From positions 1 through 10,000 of the forward strand of contig NW_013651911.1 in the NCBI RefSeq assembly GCF_000499385.1: DNA of 10,000 nt, read 5' to 3'. Position numbers and translations under genes: made by a program. The notes under the pieces were generated by a model. It did no database searches, was not told where the DNA came from, and worked only from the letters and a program-made list of their open reading frames with translations. Positions within the stretch are counted from its first letter, which is position 1. Each line of letters begins with the position of its first letter. Positions 7,928 to 10,000 of this stretch are shown here, in pieces. Source of the stretch: Eimeria necatrix. Its lineage: Eukaryota; Apicomplexa; Conoidasida; Eucoccidiorida; Eimeriidae.

Positions 7928-8097
7928 AGGTGAAGGCAGACCCCACAAGTGCGCGGGCCAAAAGCCTGGCCCTGGAGCTCTTCTCCGTGGCTTCGCTGCA
8001 GGGCGGCTACAGCCTGGAGGACCCTGGGGGCTTTGCGCGGGCTGTGATAGAGCTGCTGCAGCGGGAAGCAGCAGCATACATCAGCAGCAGAGCTTGA
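1261..8097 (+). CDS. Organelle-type HSP90 chaperone (HtpG/TRAP1/Hsp90.5-like), seven exons
   Basis: ATP-dependent HSP90 for client folding inside an organelle. Predicted join: 1261-2742, 3186-3300, 3533-3608, 3807-4008, 5019-5662, 6604-6853, 7930-8097; 978 residues, all phases consistent. The N-domain begins near residue 122. It keeps catalytic Glu150 and Asn154 (FLRELISNAADACDK), Asp203 (DDGIGM), GTIAQSGT and IGQFGVGFYSAF (260-271). The middle domain keeps the phosphate-sensing Arg578 in VVDSDDLPLNVGRE and FWENYGKYLK. The C-domain has VLEINPDHTIIRQLD. These match plant organellar Hsp90.5/90.6. The C-terminus is SSRA, with no MEEVD or KDEL, so it is neither cytosolic nor ER HSP90. The leader (residues 4-24) is Phe-rich and hydrophobic, followed by a basic Ser-rich stretch; this suits a bipartite apicoplast signal, though mitochondrial targeting is possible. 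Low-complexity insertions add roughly 200 residues over relatives. First in-frame ATG after a stop at 1168. A T-rich AG at 1317-1318 could instead be an acceptor from an unseen upstream exon. Confidence 0.93.
1762..1809 (+). repeat. Coding CAG tract, poly-Gln in the HSP90 N-domain
   Basis: Sixteen uninterrupted CAG codons (Gln168-183) sit between the catalytic helix (ISNAADACDKKR) and the strand leading to the Asp203 motif. The tract replaces a variable surface loop of about ten residues in relatives, so the fold can probably tolerate it. Confidence 0.95.
1948..2028 (+). repeat. Coding CAG-rich insertion in the HSP90 ATP-lid segment
   Basis: Residues about 230-256, mostly Gln with some Leu and Ala, lie between GTIAQSGTYRF and the IGQFGVGFYSAF motif. 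This is the lid that closes over bound ATP, where relatives have a short segment. Its length here is therefore a notable place for an insertion. Confidence 0.9.
2119..2382 (+). repeat. Paired Ala-rich and Gln-rich insertions late in the HSP90 N-domain
   Basis: Residues 287-306 are nearly pure Ala. Residues about 328-374 are Gln/Ala-rich and end in twelve Gln (363-374). Between them is the recognisable core strand VWKWSSSCGQTFTVEQL, and after them the conserved SRVVLHLRED strand resumes. The same CAG/GCA triplet array gives Gln or Ala depending on frame. Confidence 0.9.
2545..2613 (+). repeat. Poly-Ala/Asp linker between HSP90 N and middle domains
   Basis: Residues 429-451 are Ala with two Asp, encoded by GCA runs broken by GAT. 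The position equals the N-middle linker of HSP90s, which is acidic/lysine-rich in most eukaryotic relatives; here it has almost no charge. Confidence 0.85.
2746..3014 (+). repeat. Imperfect CTG array with GTTGGTGCTG interruptions
   Basis: About 270 bases of CTG triplets interrupted by regular TTGGTG and ATTGGTG variants every 9 to 24 bases, forming a higher-order pattern. It starts three bases after the intron 1 donor. Confidence 0.9.
3084..3183. repeat. ATTT/ATTA microsatellite
   Basis: AATTAATT-type sequence followed by about a dozen TTTA tandem units at the end of intron 1. It supplies the pyrimidine-rich stretch ahead of the acceptor at 3184-3185. Confidence 0.85.
3301..3532 (+). other. 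HSP90 intron 2, built mainly of TTTAGGG repeats
   Basis: A 232-nt intron, phase 1, donor G|GTGGGT and acceptor TTTGCGCAG|AT. The join gives NMF-D-EDSRGIRLYV, as expected for an HSP90. Most of it is TTTAGGG and degenerate TTTAGCAGGG units (3304-3337 and about 3423-3526), with a G-rich unique piece between. The donor itself runs into the first repeat unit. Confidence 0.9.
3304..3526 (+). repeat. Telomere-like TTTAGGG blocks 3 and 4
   Basis: Two clusters: four to five TTTAGGG units at 3304-3337, and a longer mixed cluster from about 3423 to 3526 in which TTTAGGG alternates with TTTAGCAGGG and TTTGGGG variants. The TTTAG element resembles a splice acceptor and occurs many times upstream of the true one. 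Confidence 0.85.
3609..3806 (+). other. HSP90 intron 3 with a GC donor
   Basis: A 198-nt intron, phase 2. The donor reads CCAAG|GCAAGT and the acceptor GTGTTTCAG|GTGG. The join gives AVP-R-WLTFIRGVVDSDD, the invariant HSP90 sequence at this point. The only nearby GT (3613) would put exon 4 out of frame, so a GC-AG intron is the simplest reading. It contains a CTG tract (3622-3670) and TTTAGGG block 5 (3763-3798). Confidence 0.9.
3763..3798 (+). repeat. Telomere-like TTTAGGG block 5
   Basis: Five near-perfect TTTAGGG units that end eight bases before the intron 3 acceptor, so the array replaces the usual polypyrimidine tract. Confidence 0.9.
4339..4410 (+). ncRNA. Box C/D snoRNA candidate, predicted guide for 18S rRNA 530-loop U (snR77/SNORD65-like)
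   Basis: C-like box AGGATGA (4339-4345), possible D' box CTGA (4356-4359) and D box CTGA (4407-4410); 72 nt between box ends, a normal C/D size. Just before the D box is GCTGGAATTACCG, followed by one unpaired A. It is a perfect 13-nt antisense to CGGTAATTCCAGC in the universally conserved 530 loop of 18S rRNA. By the D+5 rule the target is the U of GCGGUAAUUCC, equivalent to yeast Um578 and human Um627, which are known methylated sites guided by snR77 and SNORD65 (recalled). The C box departs from RUGAUGA at one position and no clear terminal stem is visible. It lies inside intron 4, as expected for an intron-hosted snoRNA. Confidence 0.78.
4542..4617 (+). ncRNA. Possible box C/D snoRNA, target unknown
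   Basis: A perfect C box GTGATGA (4542-4548) is followed by a CTGA at 4563-4566 that could be D' and a CTGA at 4614-4617 that could be D; 76 nt overall. A small hairpin CTGTC/GACAG lies between (4570-4585). I find no convincing terminal stem and no rRNA antisense I recognise. Support comes from the boxes, the spacing and the position between two better candidates in the same intron. Confidence 0.3.
4731..4850 (+). ncRNA. Box C/D snoRNA-like RNA with 9-bp terminal stem
   Basis: A perfect C box GTGATGA (4741-4747) and D box CTGA (4838-4841) are brought together by a perfect 9-bp terminal stem: CTCCTTGTC (4731-4739) pairs with GACAAGGAG (4842-4850). This is the k-turn arrangement of box C/D snoRNAs. 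Inside is a perfect 8-bp hairpin, TCCCGCGT (4777-4784) with ACGCGGGA (4797-4804), around a 12-base loop. A diverged homologue with the same box positions lies in intron 5. I recognise no rRNA target upstream of the D box. No internal D'/C' pair is clear. A SINE-like dispersed repeat is the alternative. Confidence 0.65.
5169..5296 (+). repeat. GGGGCCCCC low-complexity coding repeat 1
   Basis: Runs of G and C (for example GGGGGCCCCCCAG) repeat with periods of 9 to 15 bases and encode (Gly-Pro/Ala-Gln/Pro)n. This class is unlike the CAG tracts elsewhere in the gene. The insertion follows an Asn/Gly-rich turn and precedes RRQRAIYY. Confidence 0.9.
5505..5571 (+). repeat. GGGGCCCCC low-complexity coding repeat 2
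   Basis: A second G/C homopolymer array encoding Pro-Gly-Ala triplets after the conserved DLQLDE segment. Plant relatives have a charged acidic stretch at this place. Confidence 0.9.
5705..5842 (+). repeat. 42-43 bp T-rich tandem repeat, three copies
   Basis: The unit contains GTTTGTTTTGGATTAAG followed by TTTTAATTGTTTTTAATTGC. GATTAAG recurs at 5718, 5760 and 5803 (spacings 42 and 43). Copies are nearly identical; the middle one lacks one G. It lies just inside intron 5. Confidence 0.92.
6230..6331 (+). ncRNA. Diverged copy of the 4731-4850 box C/D-like RNA
   Basis: This copy aligns over its whole length with the element in intron 4, from the C-like box AGGATGA (6230-6236) to the D box CTGA (6328-6331). 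The 8-bp hairpin TCCCGCGT/ACGCGGGA (6267-6274 with 6287-6294) and its loop are identical. The segments just before the D box differ (CGCCGGAAAT here, GGCCATTTGT there), which would mean a different target if they guide. Terminal pairing is weak here. It could be a functional paralogue with new specificity or a decaying copy. Confidence 0.5.
6863..7117 (+). repeat. CTG-based higher-order repeat with GCGGAGGTTTG and GCGGGACTT spacers
   Basis: Runs of three to seven CTG are separated by short recurring spacers (GCGGGACTT, GCGGAGGTTTG, GCGGCGCTTTG). The array begins nine bases after the intron 6 donor. Long frames in it are Leu-, Ala- or Cys-rich and have no coding support. Confidence 0.85.
7264..7348 (+). 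ncRNA. Possible box C/D snoRNA in intron 6
   Basis: C-like box ATGATGC (7271-7277, one mismatch) and D box CTGA (7338-7341) are flanked by a 5-bp stem, CGGCT (7264-7268) with AGCCG (7344-7348), two bases outside each box. The size of 85 nt fits. No internal boxes and no rRNA antisense are recognised. The stem is short, so chance is possible; the shared setting with the intron 4 and 5 elements raises its likelihood. Confidence 0.35.
7879..7927 (+). repeat. CTG tract abutting the intron 6 acceptor
   Basis: Sixteen CTG units run directly into the CAG acceptor at 7927-7929, so the tract stands where a polypyrimidine tract is expected. Introns 4 and 5 have the same arrangement. Confidence 0.9.
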
Positions 8098-8141
8098 CTT
8101 CGAATTGGCTTCTTAATGCTTCTTTTGCTTCCAGTTTGAAC

Positions 8142-8215
8142 GCTGCTGCATGCACTTGGGGCTTTAGCTGCTGCTGCATGCACTTGGGGCTTTTTAGCTG
8201 CTGCTGCATGCATTC
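8142..8215 (+). repeat. About 27-29 bp tandem repeat, three copies
   Basis: Unit GCTGCTGCATGCACTTGGGG followed by CTTTTTA, present twice in full and a third time ending ATGCATTCG. It lies about 45 bases after the HSP90 stop and so is probably in the 3' UTR. Confidence 0.85.
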
Positions 8216-8236
8216 GCGCCAGCGGGAACGCCCAGT

Positions 8237-8325
8237 TGGCTCTCTACCTGCAGCAGCAGCTGCTGCTGCAGCAGCAGCAGCTGCAGCAGCAGCATCAACG
8301 GTAGCAGCAGCAGCTGCTGGGGGCC
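8237..8325. repeat. CAG/CTG inverted cluster after HSP90
   Basis: Alternating CAG and CTG runs, largely self-complementary, which could fold into hairpins in the HSP90 3' region. Confidence 0.7.
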
Positions 8326-8443
8326 TCAGCAGGAGGCCCTTGTGCTGCTCTGCGTGGCGCTGTTGGGGTTGTACAGTGTACAGACACCTGCGCCATTCTT
8401 TTTTTTGTTCTTTTTAGAAAAGACAGTTTTAGAAATGCATTTA

Positions 8444-8526
8444 TTTTTAAAGTGCATTTAAATTTGTTTTGCATTTGTTTTATCTTTAAATGCATTTAAA
8501 TTTGTTTTGCATTTGTTTCTAAATAC
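8444..8526 (+). repeat. About 39 bp AT-rich tandem repeat, two copies plus a partial
   Basis: The element TGCATTTAAATTTGTTTTGC with ATTTGTTT occurs twice in tandem, with related ATGCATTTATTT pieces at each end. It is non-coding and probably downstream of the HSP90 transcript. Confidence 0.8.
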
Positions 8527-8625
8527 ATTTATTTCTCAAGTGCTTTTGTTCCGACTTAAGAGGTTTAGATACACTGCATGCAACGTGCAAGCGAAGCAGC
8601 AGTAGCAGCAACAGCAGCAGCAACA

Positions 8626-8665
<40 letters not shown>

Positions 8666-8982
8666 GAACAGAAAAGGAGTCTTTCAAGATCAGTTCTTAT
8701 CTGGGATTTTTGTAGATTTAAATTGAACTTTTAAAATAATTTTTAATTCAAATTTTTTGGTAATTAGTTTTGCTTCTATTCGGGTGTATATACACAATGC
8801 GAACGCGCAGCAGCAGTTCTGCTCCCCAGCAGCAGCTAGCTTGCTGCTGCAGCGGCTAGCTTGCTGCTGCAGCAGCAGCTGGCTTGCTGCTGCAGCAGCA
8901 GATGTGGCTAGCTGATGCTATTTGCAGCTGCTTGTGGCTAGCTGAAGACTAGAGTGAGTGGGCCGAGGTCGCCAGTTACAAG

Positions 8983-9019
8983 TAGGGTTTAGGGTTTAGG
9001 GTTTAGGGTTTAGGGTTTG
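8983..9019 (+). repeat. Telomere-like TTTAGGG block 6
   Basis: About five perfect TTTAGGG units between a triplet-rich array and the GCTAGC minisatellite. The strand is the same as in the HSP90 introns and opposite to blocks 1 and 2. Confidence 0.9.
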
Positions 9020-9039
9020 GGGTTTTAAACTGCAGCTAT

Positions 9040-9610
9040 CCGCAGCTATTGCTAGCTTCAGCTAGCAGTAGCTGCAGCTAGCTGTAGCTGTGGCTAGCTA
9101 GCTATATATTCCCGGCCAGCGGACAGCTCCAACCTGCTAGCGGCAGCTAGCTGATTCAAGTCCTAGCTAGCTGTAGCTAGCTGCAGACAACTGCAGCTAG
9201 CTGCGGCTAGCTGTAGCTAGCTGCAGGCAGCTGCAGACAGGTGCAGCTAGCTGCAGCTAGCTGCAGCTAGCTGTAGCTAGCTATAGGTAGCTGCAGCTAG
9301 CTGCAGCTAGCTGTAGCTAGCTGTAGGTAGCTGCAGCTCTCTGCAGCAGCTGTGAGCAGCTAGCTGCAGACAGCTGTAGCTAGCTGCAGCTAGCTGCAGC
9401 TGGCTGCTCTTCGCTGTAGCTAGCTGCAGCTCTCTGCAGCAGCTATCTGCAGCTAGCTGGATAGAACTGCAGCTAGCTGCAGCTAGCTGGACTCAGCTGC
9501 TGTCACGCTGAGTGCAGCTAGCTGCAGGGGAAACTGCCTAGAGAGTTTGTTTGCAGCAAAAGAACAGCTAGCTGGGTTCGCTGGGCCCAGCTAGCTAAGC
9601 TAGCTAGTGT
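9040..9610. repeat. GCTAGC minisatellite (AGCTAGCTGC / AGCTAGCTGT)
   Basis: About 570 bases dominated by a roughly 10-base unit, AGCTAGCTGC or AGCTAGCTGT. The core GCTAGC/AGCTAGCT is palindromic and many units pair with their neighbours. Units are interrupted by CAGACA, CTCTCTGCAGCAG and unique pieces. It starts 20 bases after telomere-like block 6. It is not coding in any long frame and has neither the conserved repeats nor the unique spacers of a CRISPR array. Confidence 0.85.
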
Positions 9611-9914
9611 GTTGAAATGGCCACTTCAAATCACGTGCATTATGTCGAAAAGACACAAAACTTGGAAAGTTTTTTCCTTTCTTTTGATTAATTTGCAAAA
9701 TATAAATGAAAAAACTATTAAGTGTCTTTTAAAATCTCTTTTTCGCATTTATTAATCAGTTTTCCTGGCTTTTGCTGTTCACTGGAGCTGCTGCGCCGCG
9801 GAGCGCAGGGGCCCCACGAAATGGGAGTAAACGAGCGTGTTAAGCGGCTTTTTAAATCGAAAAGTGGAAAATAAATTTAATTTAAATAAAATAAAATAAA
9901 TTAAATTAATTAAA

Positions 9915-10000
9915 ATGCAAAGAAGCCCCTCGTCGCGGCGGGGAGAGGCCGCAGCTGCAGTGGGGACCAGGGTGACACCAGCTGCGGTGTCGGGAGTGCA
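9915..10000 (+). CDS. Possible start of an unrecognised gene, open at the right edge
   Basis: An ATG after AT-rich DNA opens a frame with no stop to the window end (28 complete codons). It begins MQRSPSSRRGEAAAAVGTRV and is rich in Ser, Arg and Ala. GC content rises sharply at this point, as at other coding starts in the window. The peptide matches no family I know. A leader of this composition is common in coccidian proteins, but the frame is too short to be sure. Confidence 0.25.
   Translation, partial: MQRSPSSRRGEAAAAVGTRVTPAAVSGV

Larger units (their letters stand above)
6854..7929 (+). other. HSP90 intron 6
   Basis: A 1076-nt intron, phase 0, donor ATG|GTACGC and acceptor CTGCTGCAG|GTG. 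The join gives RQLDSM-VKADPTSARAKSL, in line with the end of organellar HSP90s. It contains the CTG/GCGGAGGTTTG array (6863-7117), a CTG tract (7217-7254), a weak box C/D candidate (7264-7348) and AT-rich sequence (7360-7470 and 7540-7620). Further CTG tracts follow (7636-7653, 7690-7719), and the acceptor CTG tract is at 7879-7927. Confidence 0.9.
8098..9914. other. Repeat-rich spacer after HSP90
   Basis: About 1.8 kb with no gene I can support. It includes short tandem repeats, a CAG tract with CAA interruptions (8596-8664), AT-rich DNA (8695-8790) and a CAGCAG/GCTAGCTTGCTG array (8810-8950). A telomere-like block (8983-9019), the GCTAGC minisatellite (about 9040-9610) and AT-rich DNA (9610-9914) follow. 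The last part could be the promoter of a gene starting at 9915. The HSP90 polyadenylation site must lie here but is not recognisable. Confidence 0.7.

Noticed and set aside
9040..9610. CRISPR-like look of regularly spaced GCTAGC units
   Set aside because: There are no unique spacers of constant length; units are contiguous and variable, and the genome is eukaryotic.
9617..9691. Small ATG frame in the AT-rich right end (24 codons, MATSNHVHYVEK...)
   Set aside because: It has a reasonable start context, but it is short, ends in AT-rich DNA and shows no similarity or clear donor.

Overview
The window looks like nuclear DNA of a coccidian apicomplexan, most probably Eimeria. Three things point there. 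Long CAG/CTG triplet tracts run through exons and introns and appear as poly-Gln, poly-Ala and poly-Ser in protein. Short blocks of the telomere-like heptamer AAACCCT/TTTAGGG sit inside and between genes. Both genes have many introns and AT-rich non-coding DNA. The genus is an inference from this repeat style, which is known from the repeat-rich segments of Eimeria chromosomes.

Layout, left to right. (1) 149-586, minus strand: the first two coding exons of translation initiation factor eIF1A; the gene continues off the left edge. (2) 587-1260: a repeat-filled divergent intergenic region. (3) 1261-8097, plus strand: a complete seven-exon gene for an organelle-type HSP90 (HtpG/TRAP1 relative, closest in remembered motifs to plant organellar Hsp90.5/Hsp90.6). 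The spliced product is 978 residues, has a hydrophobic leader suggestive of apicoplast targeting, and is inflated by poly-Gln, poly-Ala and collagen-like Pro/Gly insertions. All ATPase motifs remain. Every intron phase joins cleanly, and intron 3 uses a GC donor. (4) 8098-9914: repeat-rich spacer, including a 0.55-kb GCTAGC minisatellite and a telomere-like block. (5) A possible coding start at 9915, open to the right edge and unrecognised.

The most interesting layer is hidden in the HSP90 introns: they appear to host box C/D snoRNAs. One in intron 4 (4339-4410) carries a 13-nt antisense to the universally conserved 530 loop of 18S rRNA, at the right distance from its D box to direct 2'-O-methylation of the U that is methylated in yeast (Um578) and human (Um627). 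A second in intron 4 (4731-4850) has perfect C and D boxes closed by a 9-bp terminal stem, and a diverged homologue of it lies in intron 5 (6230-6331). Weaker candidates lie at 4542-4617 and 7264-7348. The locus would then make an organellar chaperone and ribosomal RNA modification guides from one transcript, divergently from a translation initiation factor.

No tRNA, rRNA, CRISPR array, transposase or toxin gene was seen.
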